A DNA stretch of 64,000 nucleotides from Candidatus Albibeggiatoa sp. nov. NOAA (GCA_025800385.1 JAOXRS010000120.1:248001-312000), one strand, 5' to 3'. Shown: positions 9,662 to 19,693, counted from the first letter of the stretch. The notes: generated by a model not told the origin, from the letters alone. Numbers and translations: made by a program.

Positions 9662-10054
9662 CTAATAAGAAATTGAGTCAAATTGCTCAGTTTGTGCACT
9701 ACGAATTTCTAATAAAATGTGATTGGGTAAACAGGCTGCAAATGCGCCCCCTGATTGTTGCCAACCCGCGTGAATACAGTATTTTCCTTTACATGGAGAA
9801 TCAATAAAACGGATTTTACCTTGTTGGATTTCTAAATGGCTATGGCCTAAATGACCTTTGACCGATAAGGTTTGTAGCTGATCTAAACTGACTCTCTGCA
9901 CGCCCATGGGAGAGGTGATTAATACATAATCTGCTGATCCTTGTTGCTGCCAATAACCTGCATACAATGGAATAAGGCTGAATAAGGCAATAGTTAAAAC
10001 GACCCAATCCATTGGTTTTAAATACTGTTTAAGTTGTTGTAGAAGCTGCATCAT
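9662..10054 (-). CDS. NusG domain II-containing membrane-anchored protein
   Basis: A 130-residue protein with one N-terminal membrane helix (about 15-34, WVVLTIALFSLIPLYAGYW) and a domain of the NusG_II (DUF1312) type. The signature is the loop SPCKGKYCIHAG followed by ACLPNHILLEI, here Cys84, Cys89 and a third Cys. Relatives elsewhere often neighbour heptaprenyl-diphosphate synthase component genes or flavin-transfer (ApbE) genes, but none is here. The domain should face the periplasm; its function is not established. It lies 81 nt upstream of the ankyrin gene on the same strand and might be co-transcribed. Two Met codons in tandem (10054 and 10051) are possible starts. Confidence 0.85.
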   Translation of the reverse strand: MMQLLQQLKQYLKPMDWVVLTIALFSLIPLYAGYWQQQGSADYVLITSPMGVQRVSLDQLQTLSVKGHLGHSHLEIQQGKIRFIDSPCKGKYCIHAGWQQSGGAFAACLPNHILLEIRSAQTEQFDSISY

Positions 10055-10339
10055 TATATGATAAAGTAATAAAATATTTTTATGTGATTCATTGTATAAT
10101 TAATAAAGACCCATTTTATCAATATCGTAACAAAGCCTTTCTATTCATCAAGTCAAAAATCCTTTTCATAAAAAAACTAATCCTAACCCTAAATAAAAGT
10201 TATGCTTTTAGTCAGAATATAATGATATATTGATGAACCAACAATTTTAGGCGAAAATGCGACCCATTATTTTTTTAGCCAATACCAGAATAAACTTTTT
10301 TTATAATCATTTTAAATAAAACCAAATGAAGGAGATATT

Positions 10340-12325
10340 ATGCCTACACGTCGTGACTTAGCCAATGCGATTCGTGCCTTAAGTATGGATGCAGTACAAA
10401 AAGCCAAATCGGGACATCCCGGTGCACCAATGGGGATGGCAGATATTGCAGAAGTATTGTGGAATAATTACATGAACCACAACCCTGCGAATCCAAATTG
10501 GGCAAACCGTGATCGTTTTATTATGTCCAATGGCCATGGCTCAATGATGGTGTATTCTTTATTACACTTGACTGGCTATGATTTATCAATTGAAGATGTT
10601 AAACAATTCCGTCAGTTACATTCTAAAACTCCAGGGCATCCTGAATATGGTTATGCACCGGGTGTTGAAACCACTACAGGCCCATTAGGTCAAGGTATTA
10701 CCAATGGTGTCGGTATGGCGATTGCCGAAAAAACTTTAGCCGCGCAATTCAACAAAGACGGTCATGACATCATCGATCACAGTACTTATGTGTTCTTAGG
10801 TGATGGTTGCTTAATGGAAGGTATTTCCCATGAAGCGTGTGCATTAGCGGGCACGTTGAAATTAGGCAAATTAGTTGCGTTTTATGATGACAATGGTATT
10901 TCAATCGACGGTGAAGTTGAAGGCTGGTTCACAGATGATACACCTGCCCGTTTTGAATCTTACGGTTGGCACGTTGTGCGTAATGTTGATGGTCATGATG
11001 CGGACGCGATTAAAGCTGCTATTGAAGAAGCGCGTGGCGTAACGGATAAACCATCTATTATTTGTTGCAAAACTATTATCGGTTGGGGTTCGCCAAATAA
11101 AGAAGGCAAAGAAGAATGTCACGGTGCGCCTTTAGGTGATGATGAAATCGCGTTAACTCGTGAGCGTATCGGTTGGGCACATGACTCTTTTGTGATTCCT
11201 GAAGATGTTTACGGTAGTTGGTCAGCGAAAGACAAAGGTGCAAATGCTGAATCAGATTGGAATACAAAATTAGAAGCTTATAAAGCCGCATATCCAGCAG
11301 AGGGTGCAGAATTAGAACGTCGTTTAAGTGGTGATCTACCTGCGGATTTCGTAGAAAAAGCCAATGCATTTATCGCAGAAGTTGACGGCAAAGCAGAGAA
11401 AATTGCTTCACGTAAAGCATCACAAAATAGCTTAAACGGTTTTGGCCCATTATTACCAGAATTATTAGGTGGTTCTGCGGATTTAGCAGGTTCAAACTTA
11501 ACTTTATGGTCAGGTTGCAAAGGTATTCAAGAAGACGCAGCGGGCAATTATGTATTTTACGGTGTGCGTGAATTCGGCATGTCTGCCATCATGAATGGTA
11601 TCGCGTTACACGGTGGTTTCGTTCCTTACGGTGCGACATTCTTAATGTTCTCTGAGTATGCACGTAATGCATTACGGATGGCGGCATTAATGAAAATTGC
11701 CCCAGTGTTTGTTTACACGCATGATTCTATCGGTTTAGGCGAAGATGGCCCTACGCACCAACCAGTTGAGCAAATCGCAACGATGCGTTTAATTCCAAAT
11801 ATGCAAACGTGGAGACCGTGCGATGCGGTTGAATCAGCCGTTGCGTGGAAAATGGCAATTATGCGTAATGAAGGCCCTAGTTCTTTAGTATTCTCACGTC
11901 AAGGCTTACCACATCAAGCCCGTGATGCAGTACAAATCGAAGCAATTGAAAAAGGTGGTTATATCTTAAAAGATTGCGACGATACACCAGATGCGATCAT
12001 TATTGCGACAGGTTCTGAAGTTGGCTTGGCAATGGATGCGGCAGCGCAATTAAGCGGTAAGAATATTCGTGTGATTTCTATGCCGTGTGTTGAAGCATTT
12101 GAAGCGCAAGACGAAGCATATCGTGAATCAGTATTGCCTAGCAGTGTGAAATCTCGCGTCGTAGTTGAAGCGGGCACAACAGGCTTATGGTACAAGTATG
12201 TTGGCTTTGAAGGTCAAGTTGTGGGTATTGATTGCTTTGGTGAATCTGCACCAGGTGGTGAATTATTCAAAGAATTTGGCTTTACTGTAGAAAATGTTGT
12301 GAAAGCAGTTGAAGCGGTGATGTAA
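10340..12325 (+). CDS. tkt: Transketolase
   Basis: A 661-residue protein of normal family length. It transfers two-carbon ketol units between sugar phosphates in the pentose-phosphate or Calvin cycle, using thiamine diphosphate and a divalent ion. The N-terminal domain has [10 protein letters not shown] and the cofactor motif [18 protein letters not shown] running to YDDN. The central pyrimidine-binding domain includes [17 protein letters not shown] and [17 protein letters not shown], and the C-terminal domain follows. The start is secure: ATG preceded by AAGGAGATATT. It stands alone on the plus strand, with no gapA, pgk, or cbb genes beside it. A hairpin follows the stop. Confidence 0.97.
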   Translation: MPTRRDLANAIRALSMDAVQKAKSGHPGAPMGMADIAEVLWNNYMNHNPANPNWANRDRFIMSNGHGSMMVYSLLHLTGYDLSIEDVKQFRQLHSKTPGHPEYGYAPGVETTTGPLGQGITNGVGMAIAEKTLAAQFNKDGHDIIDHSTYVFLGDGCLMEGISHEACALAGTLKLGKLVAFYDDNGISIDGEVEGWFTDDTPARFESYGWHVVRNVDGHDADAIKAAIEEARGVTDKPSIICCKTIIGWGSPNKEGKEECHGAPLGDDEIALTRERIGWAHDSFVIPEDVYGSWSAKDKGANAESDWNTKLEAYKAAYPAEGAELERRLSGDLPADFVEKANAFIAEVDGKAEKIASRKASQNSLNGFGPLLPELLGGSADLAGSNLTLWSGCKGIQEDAAGNYVFYGVREFGMSAIMNGIALHGGFVPYGATFLMFSEYARNALRMAALMKIAPVFVYTHDSIGLGEDGPTHQPVEQIATMRLIPNMQTWRPCDAVESAVAWKMAIMRNEGPSSLVFSRQGLPHQARDAVQIEAIEKGGYILKDCDDTPDAIIIATGSEVGLAMDAAAQLSGKNIRVISMPCVEAFEAQDEAYRESVLPSSVKSRVVVEAGTTGLWYKYVGFEGQVVGIDCFGESAPGGELFKEFGFTVENVVKAVEAVM

Positions 12326-12333
12326 TTCTATTT

Positions 12334-12366
12334 TAGGGCTGCTAGTTTTATAGATTGGCAGTCCTA
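12334..12366 (+). terminator. Hairpin terminator after tkt; GGACTGCC-type repeat
   Basis: TAGGGCTGCT (12334-12343) pairs, with G-U wobbles, with GGCAGTCCTA (12357-12366), directly after the tkt stop. The right arm belongs to the GGACTGCCAGTCC repeat family found at 19658, 26502 and 58372-58432. Confidence 0.55.
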
Positions 12367-12515
12367 AACTTCTTATTAGGAAAAACTAGAGATATACAAA
12401 GAAAAGCAGTAGTCCGATTACAAAACGTTGTCTAAAAACTAAAAAGGACGCAACCGCGCCCCTTAAAGTTATCAGTAATGGTCATTTAAAACACCATCAC
12501 CGTTTGTATCATATT

Positions 12516-14189
12516 CTATTTTTTCACACCTGCCGCTTGTGCTAATGTTGAAGCATGTTGAATACCTAAAGCCTCATGGGTTTTTTGGGAAGCCACGGCT
12601 AAACGCTCACGCAAATCTTTAGTATTCTCAACAAAGTGCTGTTTACGCAATGCCTCTTGTTTCTTCAACTCTGCCAATTGCTTCTCATAAGCTTTATTTG
12701 GAATTTGGAATGTCAAAGGGTTTTGTGGCTGATTATTCAAGCGTACTTCATAATGTAAATGCGGGCCTGTAGCACTACCCGATTGACCAATATAACCAAT
12801 GATATCACCCTGCTTTAACTTCTGCCCCACTTTAACATTAGCAAATTTCGACATATGCGCATGTAAAGACGTGTATTGCTCGTTATGTTGTAAAACAACA
12901 GTACGTCCATAACCTCGCTTCCAACCTTTAAATTTCACTGTAGAATCTGCAGCAGCTACAATGGGTGTACCCGTTGGTGCAGCATAATCAACCCCACTAT
13001 GAAAACGTCTTTTACCAGAAATAGGATGAATCCGCATACCATATTTAGAACTAATTCGTGTAGCCTTAACTGGTGACATGAGACGGTTTAACTTTTTCAC
13101 ACCGCGTTTAGCTTGAGCAAATAGCGGCTGTCCTTCTGGGTGATAATAAGCTGTTTCACCCTCACTATCGGTATAACGAATAGCGCGATGTGTGGCTTTA
13201 TTATTAAACACTTCTACTGCTAAAATTTCACCAAATTGAGACTCTGACCCAGATATATATTTTTCATACACAACAGTGAAGTGGTCGCCTTTTTGAAATA
13301 AATGAAAATCCTCATCCCAGCGGAAAATCTCCAATATTTGTGACATCACACTATCAGGTAAACCTGCCTCAAAGCCTGCATTAAATAAAGTGCTATTCAC
13401 TTGGCCATAAGCTGTTTTAATTTCAGTTGTGACCTCACTTTTAACTTGTTCCGCTTTAAAGCCATTTTCTGCTTGATACACACGGAATTCAGTAGCAAAA
13501 CCTAAATCTAAAACAAACTCTTCAACATTGCCTTGCTCATCACGCTTAACACGGATTTTCTGGTTTAAACGTAATTGACGTAACTTCTTCGCTAATTTTT
13601 TATCAACTTTTGCAATTTGATATAAGTGCGCTTTACTCAATTCATAACGACTAAAAATCGCTGATAAGGTATCACCTGATTGCACTTTAATATCAATCCA
13701 AGGCTCAAATGCAGGCGGCTCTTGCTTTTCTATAACCGCAACGGGCTGCACTTCTGGTGTAACAACAGGTTTAATAGGCTCTGCTATTACTACTGGATTC
13801 GGCGCAGCGGGTACAATTGTTTCCATTTCAGCCAATGCTTTAGCTGTATCAATGTTATTAGGTGCAGCTGTTTCTGCTACTGATACAATGGGTTGACTGG
13901 CTTGGATATTATCCACCACAAATGCATTAGAATTGCTTAACCACCATACAAAAGGCAAAACAGCAATCGTTGATGCTACAGAAACAATACGCACCGTTGA
14001 CATTTTTGCTTTGCGTGGCTTCTTTAAACCATGTTCAATTGAATAGTTATAACCTTTTAACGAAGGTGGCAAATTCATCTGGCTTTGCTTGCCCAATACA
14101 CGCTCACGTACACGCTGCGCTTGACCCATCTGTGTAGGTTTCTTAGTTTTAGATTGTGTTGTTTTTTGATAACGCATGGTTGTCGTCAC
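12516..14189 (-). CDS. M23 family murein endopeptidase with LysM-like domain (MepM type)
   Basis: A 557-residue protein. A basic, cytosolic N-terminus of about 65 residues is followed by one membrane helix (VRIVSVASTIAVLPFVWWLS). A variable linker leads to a LysM/OapA-type domain (about 165-210, VQSGDTLSAIFSRYELSKAH), then an intermediate domain and a LytM/M23 zinc peptidase. Zinc ligands are His397 and Asp401 in HSGVD and His479 of the HLH motif (477-479). It should cleave peptidoglycan cross-links from the periplasmic face, as E. coli MepM does, to permit wall growth. The 17-nt gap from the CapA-like gene upstream suggests one operon. M23 genes of this kind often neighbour tyrS in gammaproteobacteria, and tyrS lies 3 kb away here. 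Confidence 0.92.
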   Translation of the reverse strand: MTTTMRYQKTTQSKTKKPTQMGQAQRVRERVLGKQSQMNLPPSLKGYNYSIEHGLKKPRKAKMSTVRIVSVASTIAVLPFVWWLSNSNAFVVDNIQASQPIVSVAETAAPNNIDTAKALAEMETIVPAAPNPVVIAEPIKPVVTPEVQPVAVIEKQEPPAFEPWIDIKVQSGDTLSAIFSRYELSKAHLYQIAKVDKKLAKKLRQLRLNQKIRVKRDEQGNVEEFVLDLGFATEFRVYQAENGFKAEQVKSEVTTEIKTAYGQVNSTLFNAGFEAGLPDSVMSQILEIFRWDEDFHLFQKGDHFTVVYEKYISGSESQFGEILAVEVFNNKATHRAIRYTDSEGETAYYHPEGQPLFAQAKRGVKKLNRLMSPVKATRISSKYGMRIHPISGKRRFHSGVDYAAPTGTPIVAAADSTVKFKGWKRGYGRTVVLQHNEQYTSLHAHMSKFANVKVGQKLKQGDIIGYIGQSGSATGPHLHYEVRLNNQPQNPLTFQIPNKAYEKQLAELKKQEALRKQHFVENTKDLRERLAVASQKTHEALGIQHASTLAQAAGVKK

Positions 14190-14206
14190 ATCGTAGTCGT
14201 TGATAG

Positions 14207-15235
14207 TTATTGAGCAGTTAATAGCCCGTTGCTATCAATGGTTACAGTTGATTTAGGAAAATCTGCTTTGGTCAATTGACGTAATAATTGAATGGCACGC
14301 TTGGTTTTATCTATTTTGACCACGCCTCTACCGATTTGCTTGATCGGCGTTACCTTCGCGTTGATAAATTCACCTGTTTCTGTCATATTGACTTTTATAA
14401 TAGGTGCAACGCCATTCACTCCTCGCAAATTAAAACGTCCATAAGTGCAGAAATTACCTAAACTATAGGCAATAAAACGATTTTTATACACTTCTACAGC
14501 ACGGGTGACGTGAGGGCCATGACCAAACACCACATCCGCACCAGCATCAATCACAGCATGGGCAAATTGATACACATTGCCGCGATTTTCTCCATAATAC
14601 TTTTCAGTTTTCCTAGTTACATGTTGATACTTTGAACCTTCTGCCCCACCGTGAAACGATACAATGATAATGTCCGTCTTTTTAGCTAAGTTGGATATAA
14701 TTTTTTTAGCCATAGGAATGTCGTTAATATTTTGTGTACCAACGTTGGGTGCAAAGGCTGCAAAGCCGTAAGTTATGCCATCTTTAGTAAAAATAGTACT
14801 GGGTTTAGAAGTCAAACCTGCATAATGTAAGCCGAGTTCATTTAATACTTTTTGGGTATTTTTCAAGCCTGTGTTGCCAAAATCACGTATGTGGTTGTTT
14901 GCGATGCTCATCACATCAAAACCCGCGTCAACTAAATTATTAGCAATTTTTTCAGGCATTCTAAACGCATAACATGCATTGCTAGATTTACAGTTTTTAA
15001 TCGTTGCACCACTGTCAAGAATCGAACCTTCTAAATTTCCAAAAGTTACGTCGGCATCTTGTAAAATTGGGTATACAGATTGCATCAATTCTTTGCCGTT
15101 ATTGGGTGGTAAATAGGACGCTGAAGGAAAATTACTTCCTAACATAATATCGCCCACACCAATAATGCTTACTTCTTTAGCGATCGCCTGCGTGGCTAGA
15201 AAAAAGCTTAACAGTAAAGTCCAACTCAGTTTCAT
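14207..15235 (-). CDS. CapA family (PGA_cap) metallophosphatase-like protein
   Basis: A 342-residue protein with a clear signal peptide (MKLSWTLLLSFFLATQAIAK). The mature part is a metallophosphatase-like fold of the bacterial capsule protein CapA/PgsA family: VGDIMLGS (metal Asp), FGNLEGS, ANNHIRDFG, HGGAEG and GHGPHV supply the usual Asp, Asn and His ligands. Family members take part in poly-gamma-glutamate or other capsule synthesis or export, but many standalone members have no known substrate. No capBC genes are near. It is transcribed 17 nt upstream of the M23 peptidase, so an envelope or peptidoglycan role is a fair inference. A hairpin at 15257-15291 separates it from the NlpC gene upstream. 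Confidence 0.88.
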   Translation of the reverse strand: MKLSWTLLLSFFLATQAIAKEVSIIGVGDIMLGSNFPSASYLPPNNGKELMQSVYPILQDADVTFGNLEGSILDSGATIKNCKSSNACYAFRMPEKIANNLVDAGFDVMSIANNHIRDFGNTGLKNTQKVLNELGLHYAGLTSKPSTIFTKDGITYGFAAFAPNVGTQNINDIPMAKKIISNLAKKTDIIIVSFHGGAEGSKYQHVTRKTEKYYGENRGNVYQFAHAVIDAGADVVFGHGPHVTRAVEVYKNRFIAYSLGNFCTYGRFNLRGVNGVAPIIKVNMTETGEFINAKVTPIKQIGRGVVKIDKTKRAIQLLRQLTKADFPKSTVTIDSNGLLTAQ

Positions 15236-15256
15236 GTACGAACCTTTTAAAAGTCA

Positions 15257-15291
15257 AATGGAGTGCCAAACTCACGTCTGCACACTCCATT
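15257..15291 (-). terminator. Hairpin terminator after the NlpC/P60 gene
   Basis: AATGGAGTG (15257-15265) and CACTCCATT (15283-15291) pair perfectly over nine bases with a 17-base loop. It lies downstream of the NlpC/P60 gene on the minus strand, where a T-rich stretch follows. It shares the GGAGTG core with hairpins at 8170 and 18365. Confidence 0.65.
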
Positions 15292-15386
15292 CTACCTGTG
15301 AATAATGACATGCCTATGTAGAAAATATGCCCAAATTGTGGCGAAATGCCATATTTCTGCCCGATTTGGTGGTTTTAGTCTTTCTA

Positions 15387-16832
15387 CTATAAACGTCCAC
15401 CACGCACAAAGTGCTTACGGTAATAACTATTATTTAAACTCGTGATAGTAACATCTCTCGCCTTTTTGCCTCCTCTGGCATGGATAAATTTATCATCACC
15501 GATGTAAATACCCACATGTCCGATGCGTTTACGGTTATTTCTGTTATGGAAAAATACCAAGTCACCCGGTTGTAAATTCTTTCTGCTCACAGGTTTTGTA
15601 TGTTTGTATTGTTGGTGTGCAGTACGCGGTAAATGGCTAATGCCTGCTTTCTTAGAATTATAGACCACAAAACCACTACAATCGAAGCCACGCGGGGTTT
15701 GACCACCGTAGACATACGGATAACCCAAATATTTTTTTGCACTTTTCAACATCTTGTTGAGTTCAGGGCTAGAGGCTAATGGATAGTCATAATTTTGTTT
15801 GAATTTTGTGGCTTTCTTCGCAACAGTTTTCGTCTTAGATTTGCTACGCGTTTGTTGAGCGACCTGCTGACGTGGCTTTTTCTTAGGTTTGAAATCTAAC
15901 GCGACACGAGTACCATTTTTCTCGATTTCACCTTTAAAGCTGCTGCCTTTTTGAGTGAAATGTAAAGTCGACTTACGGTCAACTGCTAGACTTAAGGTTT
16001 TAACGCGGTTATTTTTTGTGCGCTCAATGACTAATTTTTGGTTGATTTTAAGATTTTGTAATTGACGACGCGATTTGCGATTCAGTTTTAAGATACGATC
16101 TAAGTCATTTAAGCTTAATTTGTATTGGCGAAACACTTTGTATAAGGTATCACCCGATTTAATTTTAAGTTCTAAACGGTTAGATTTGAACTCTGGCGCA
16201 GGCTTAACTACTTTAGCTACAACTGCTGTGGTCGCGGCCGCTGCTGCAACAGTCGCTATATTTGCATCTGCAGTATCAGATACGATATTTTGAGCACTTT
16301 CACCATCAACGACACTATGCTGAGCCAAAGACGCTAAGATAGGCTCGCCATTGTGTAAGATTTCCCCATCAAAACCAAAATCATTTTTATAAACTTGCAG
16401 TTCTTTTTCTGCGCCAAGTTGTAAGGTTAAATCAACAACCTGACCTTGTTCATCATGTAAAATAAAGAGTTTTTGTTCTGGGCGGAGACGGGTGAGTTGT
16501 GGTTTGAATTGTTTAAGTTCTAAGATTTCATATAAATCAGCAGTTTTAAGTGAATGACGTTTAAAAATACTGATTAACGTATCACCTGACTTAACCGCTG
16601 TTTCCAATTCTTGATAGCGATCTTGTTCTAATTCCTGAATATTTTCATCAACTTCTTCAGGCTGTACATTTTGAGCAACTTGAGTATTTGGTAAACTCGA
16701 AATAGGAATATTTGGGGCAAATGCTTCGCTAGAAGTCAGCCACCATGTAAAAGAGGCAACACCCACAGTCGCAACAGCAATTATGCTCGAGCGAAATTTA
16801 GCCGATTTTTTTTCATGTGCTTGGTTTTTCAT
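15387..16832 (-). CDS. LysM and NlpC/P60 domain peptidoglycan hydrolase
   Basis: A 481-residue protein from the ATG at 16832; a TTG ten codons upstream (16862) is in frame but less likely. A membrane helix (SSIIAVATVGVASFTWWLTSS) near residue 25 anchors it. Two LysM-like domains follow (AVKSGDTLISIFKRHSLK and KIKSGDTLYKVFRQYKLS), with an alanine-rich linker between them. The C-terminal NlpC/P60 cysteine peptidase carries Cys385 (RGFDCSGF), His439 (RIGHVGIY) and His451 (KFIHARGG). Such enzymes cut the D-Glu to diaminopimelate bond in peptidoglycan peptides. The N-terminal anchor closely resembles that of the M23 peptidase downstream, suggesting shared ancestry of the non-catalytic half. It is transcribed divergently from tyrS. 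Confidence 0.92.
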   Translation of the reverse strand: MKNQAHEKKSAKFRSSIIAVATVGVASFTWWLTSSEAFAPNIPISSLPNTQVAQNVQPEEVDENIQELEQDRYQELETAVKSGDTLISIFKRHSLKTADLYEILELKQFKPQLTRLRPEQKLFILHDEQGQVVDLTLQLGAEKELQVYKNDFGFDGEILHNGEPILASLAQHSVVDGESAQNIVSDTADANIATVAAAAATTAVVAKVVKPAPEFKSNRLELKIKSGDTLYKVFRQYKLSLNDLDRILKLNRKSRRQLQNLKINQKLVIERTKNNRVKTLSLAVDRKSTLHFTQKGSSFKGEIEKNGTRVALDFKPKKKPRQQVAQQTRSKSKTKTVAKKATKFKQNYDYPLASSPELNKMLKSAKKYLGYPYVYGGQTPRGFDCSGFVVYNSKKAGISHLPRTAHQQYKHTKPVSRKNLQPGDLVFFHNRNNRKRIGHVGIYIGDDKFIHARGGKKARDVTITSLNNSYYRKHFVRGGRL

Positions 16833-16935
16833 AGTTTTTAACTCAAGTATGTCATTCGCCAATTCAATACTTTTAAATTTGAGCTTAAACCCTTGACAGG
16901 CTTAAAGTTATACTTTTAAAACTGCATGTAACTTG

Positions 16936-16963
16936 TTGTCTATATTATTATTTATTTTAAAAT
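16936..16963 (+). promoter_or_regulatory. Possible sigma-70 promoter for tyrS
   Basis: TTGTCT (16936-16941) and TAAAAT (16958-16963) are separated by 16 bases in the NlpC-tyrS divergent region, giving a leader of about 185 nt before the tyrS start. The area is very AT-rich, so chance matches are easy. Confidence 0.3.
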
Positions 16964-17153
16964 ATAACATACATTGTATATAGAAAATAGTCAATAAGTC
17001 ACGGCACTTATGTTAAGCTATTGCTTCTGGCATCATCTAGGTTGGAGTCGCTTACCTCGACCACTTTTTGAATCTGTAGAAGCGGTCACATTCAACCATA
17101 AATTTCGCCGTTTGTCATCCATTTTTACCCTTTTATGCTACATTGAGGTTTAT

Positions 17154-18353
17154 ATGAGTTCAGTCACGGATGCACTGCAACAAATTAAATTAGGCGTTCA
17201 TGAATTATTAATTGAAGATGAATTACGCAAAAAATTAGAAACTGGTCGACCTTTACGCATTAAAGCAGGTTTTGACCCGACCGCGCCTGATTTACATTTA
17301 GGGCATACTGTTTTATTAAATAAGATGCGTCATTTTCAACAGCTTGGACACGAAGTTACGTTTTTAATCGGGGATTTCACGGGCATGATTGGCGATCCCA
17401 CAGGTAAAAATGAAACACGTCCAGCACTGACTCAAGAACAAGTTAAAGAGAATGCGAAAAGTTATCAGGAGCAAATTTATAAAATCTTAGACCCTGAGAA
17501 AACTGTGATTCGTTTTAACTCTGAGTGGATGGGCAAGATGAGTGCCAGTGACATGATTCAGCTTGCTGCAAAGCATACAGTTGCACGAATGTTGGAGCGT
17601 GATGACTTCCATAAGCGTTATACAGGCGGGCAACCGATTGCGATTCATGAATTTTTATATCCGTTGGTACAAGGTTATGATTCTGTTGCATTAAAATCGG
17701 ATGTAGAGCTGGGCGGTACGGATCAAAAATTTAATTTATTGGTTGGACGTGAGTTACAAAAGCAGGCAGGTATAGAGCCGCAAGTGGTATTGATGATGCC
17801 AATTTTAGAAGGTTTAGACGGTGTGCAAAAAATGTCAAAATCTTTGAATAATTACATTGGTATTTACGAACCTGCATTTGATATTTTCAGCAAATTAATG
17901 TCTATTTCCGATGACTTGATGTGGCGTTATATTGAATTACTCAGCTTTAAATCTGTGTCAGAAATTCAACAATGGAAAACTGATGTTGAAAATGGTAAGA
18001 ATCCGCGCGATGTAAAAGTGGAATTTGCACAGGAAATTGTGGCACGTTTCCATAATAAAGCCGCTGCTGAACAAGCTTATGCTGATTTCGTTGCCCGCTT
18101 TAAACAAAATGAAATCCCTGATGATATGCCTGAGCACACGTTTACGCCTGAAGGTGGTCAGCTTGGGATTGCGCAGTTGTTGAAAGAGGCGGGATTGGTC
18201 AGCAGCACATCGGAAGCCTTCCGTATGATTAAACAAGGTGCGGTTAAAATTGATGGTGAGAAAATTAGCGATAAAGGCTTGCAATTACAAGCAGGTACAG
18301 AGCATGTTTATCAAGTGGGTAAACGCAAGTTTGCTAAAGTGACATTGTCGTAA
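17154..18353 (+). CDS. tyrS: Tyrosyl-tRNA synthetase
   Basis: A 399-residue class I synthetase from the ATG at 17154, which has a GAGG ribosome site; the frame is open 48 codons further upstream without family similarity. It attaches tyrosine to tRNA-Tyr. The HIGH-type motif is HLGH in [10 protein letters not shown] (about residue 46), the tyrosine-site region is [13 protein letters not shown], and the KMSKS loop is exact ([13 protein letters not shown]). The C-terminal S4 RNA-binding domain (about 335-399) contains [19 protein letters not shown]. It is the shorter (about 400-residue) TyrRS subtype rather than the 420-residue E. coli-like form. It is monocistronic, with a hairpin after the stop. 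Confidence 0.97.
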   Translation: MSSVTDALQQIKLGVHELLIEDELRKKLETGRPLRIKAGFDPTAPDLHLGHTVLLNKMRHFQQLGHEVTFLIGDFTGMIGDPTGKNETRPALTQEQVKENAKSYQEQIYKILDPEKTVIRFNSEWMGKMSASDMIQLAAKHTVARMLERDDFHKRYTGGQPIAIHEFLYPLVQGYDSVALKSDVELGGTDQKFNLLVGRELQKQAGIEPQVVLMMPILEGLDGVQKMSKSLNNYIGIYEPAFDIFSKLMSISDDLMWRYIELLSFKSVSEIQQWKTDVENGKNPRDVKVEFAQEIVARFHNKAAAEQAYADFVARFKQNEIPDDMPEHTFTPEGGQLGIAQLLKEAGLVSSTSEAFRMIKQGAVKIDGEKISDKGLQLQAGTEHVYQVGKRKFAKVTLS

Positions 18354-18364
18354 TTTCGTCACGG

Positions 18365-18400
18365 GGAGTGCAATATTGTTTGCAACAGATTTAGCACTCC
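18365..18400 (+). terminator. Hairpin after tyrS, GGAGTGC type
   Basis: GGAGTGC (18365-18371) pairs with GCACTCC (18394-18400), with a further TTG/CAA pairing inside the loop. It starts 12 bases after the tyrS stop. There is no T run after it, so efficiency is uncertain. Confidence 0.5.
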
Positions 18401-18783
18401 TAACTCATATCATTGTTATCACCTGCGCTTAGGTTACTTTTATCTACATTGCCTAATTGTTATATAGCAAGAATCGTCTTGAATTAATGTCGTGTTTCTT
18501 TGAGTATCAATTTGAAGCTAGACACCTTCAAGTCATTGGGTTACACCATATTCTTTGCGTATTTCCCCACTCTAATAGTTTTCCAACTTTATTTGAATTT
18601 ACAGAATTTTATGATTTTCTAAGTTAGATTGTAGATAAGTTTAAAACTAGAGGCAATCTTTTGAAACCTGCTTGAATATAATCCTAAAACACTATTAACC
18701 CTTGTTTTTATCTTATATACGTGAAATTTTCTAAATATACCCCATATTAGTTTCAATTCTCAAACCCTAGTGAATGTAGCAAC
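18401..18783. other. Gene-free region
   Basis: This stretch of about 380 bases between tyrS and the DUF1841 gene holds no ORF with a ribosome site, no repeat and no tRNA-like fold that I can see. It presumably carries the promoter of the next gene. Confidence 0.5.
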
Positions 18784-19206
18784 GTGTTTACCCAAAATCG
18801 CGAACAAATGCGCCAATTTTTCAATACTGTTTGGCAAAAGCATCAGCAAGAACAAAAATTAGAGCCATTGGAAACCATTGTCAGGGATGTCATGCTAGCG
18901 CATCCTGAATACCAAAATCAATTGACGAACCCTGATGTAGGAAAAGACTATTTACCAGAAATGGGGCAAACCAACCCGTTTTTACACGTTGGGCTACATA
19001 TCGCATTGCATGAACAATTGATGACAAACAGGCCTATTGGTATTCGCGCCCTATACACTAAAGCGGTTAAGAAAATACAGGACAAGCATGAAGTTGAACA
19101 CAAAATGATGGATTGCTTGGCGGAAAGCTTGTGGACAGCACAACGAAACCATACGACACCAGATGAGCAAAGTTATGTTCAGTGCTTGAAAAAGCATCTA
19201 TCGTAA
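18784..19206 (+). CDS. DUF1841 family protein
   Basis: A 140-residue cytosolic protein whose whole length fits the DUF1841 family (MFTQNREQMRQFF, HPEYQNQL, NPFLHVGLHIALHEQ, DEQSYVQCLKKH). The family is common in beta- and gammaproteobacteria; its function is unknown. It starts at GTG (18784); the following residues match the usual family start, which supports that choice despite a weak ribosome site. It lies 74 nt upstream of the DUF971 gene on the same strand. Confidence 0.88.
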   Translation: MFTQNREQMRQFFNTVWQKHQQEQKLEPLETIVRDVMLAHPEYQNQLTNPDVGKDYLPEMGQTNPFLHVGLHIALHEQLMTNRPIGIRALYTKAVKKIQDKHEVEHKMMDCLAESLWTAQRNHTTPDEQSYVQCLKKHLS

Positions 19207-19280
19207 CTGGCCGACAATTGAAAATCATAAAATAAAACATATTGTCTTAGCCATTATTACAAAATCCAAAAGGGGATGAG

Positions 19281-19646
19281 ATGTCTACACCAATACCAAC
19301 AGAAATGGAGTTTCGCCAAAAAACACGGGTGTTAAGTATTGCATTTGATGATGGTAAATATTTCGAATTACCCTATGAATACTTACGTGTGTACTCTCCA
19401 TCGGCTGAAGTACGTGGCCATGCACCGGGGGACGAGGTGTTGCAGTATGGTAAAAAAGGTGTAAATATCGAAAAAATTGACCCTGTTGGCACATATGCCG
19501 TGTCATTACATTTTGATGATGGGCACAATACAGGGATTTATTCGTGGGATTGGTTATACCATTTAGGTATCAATCACATCCAATTATGGCAAGAGTATTT
19601 AGACAAATTAGAACAAGCAGGCAAAAAACGTGAGCCTGAAAGTTAA
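19281..19646 (+). CDS. DUF971 family protein
   Basis: A 121-residue protein of the DUF971 family, the fold that also forms the N-terminal domain of gamma-butyrobetaine hydroxylase-like proteins. Typical stretches are VLSIAFDDGKYFELPYEYLR, VYSPSAEVRGH and the end part FDDGHNTGIYSWDWLYHLG. Standalone members are widespread in proteobacteria; suggested links to Fe-S or iron-dependent processes are not proven. The ATG at 19281 has an AGGGGATGAG ribosome site. A bidirectional hairpin follows. Confidence 0.88.
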   Translation: MSTPIPTEMEFRQKTRVLSIAFDDGKYFELPYEYLRVYSPSAEVRGHAPGDEVLQYGKKGVNIEKIDPVGTYAVSLHFDDGHNTGIYSWDWLYHLGINHIQLWQEYLDKLEQAGKKREPES

Positions 19647-19657
19647 GTGATGAAAGG

Positions 19658-19686
19658 CTGGCAATCTTCATTGTGAGGACTGCCAG
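19658..19686. terminator. Bidirectional hairpin between DUF971 and the alpha/beta hydrolase, GGACTGCC-type
   Basis: CTGGCA (19658-19663) pairs with TGCCAG (19681-19686), extended through CTTCA/TGAGG, and is followed by TTTT on the plus strand. It lies between convergent stops at 19646 and 19694. The 14 bases of the right arm, TGAGGACTGCCAGT, recur exactly at 58418-58431. Confidence 0.7.
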
Positions 19687-19693
19687 TTTTCAC

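Noticed and set aside
17010-17153. N-terminal extension of tyrS
   Set aside because: The 48 extra codons show no similarity to the family and have no ribosome site; ATG at 17154 gives standard length with GAGG upstream.
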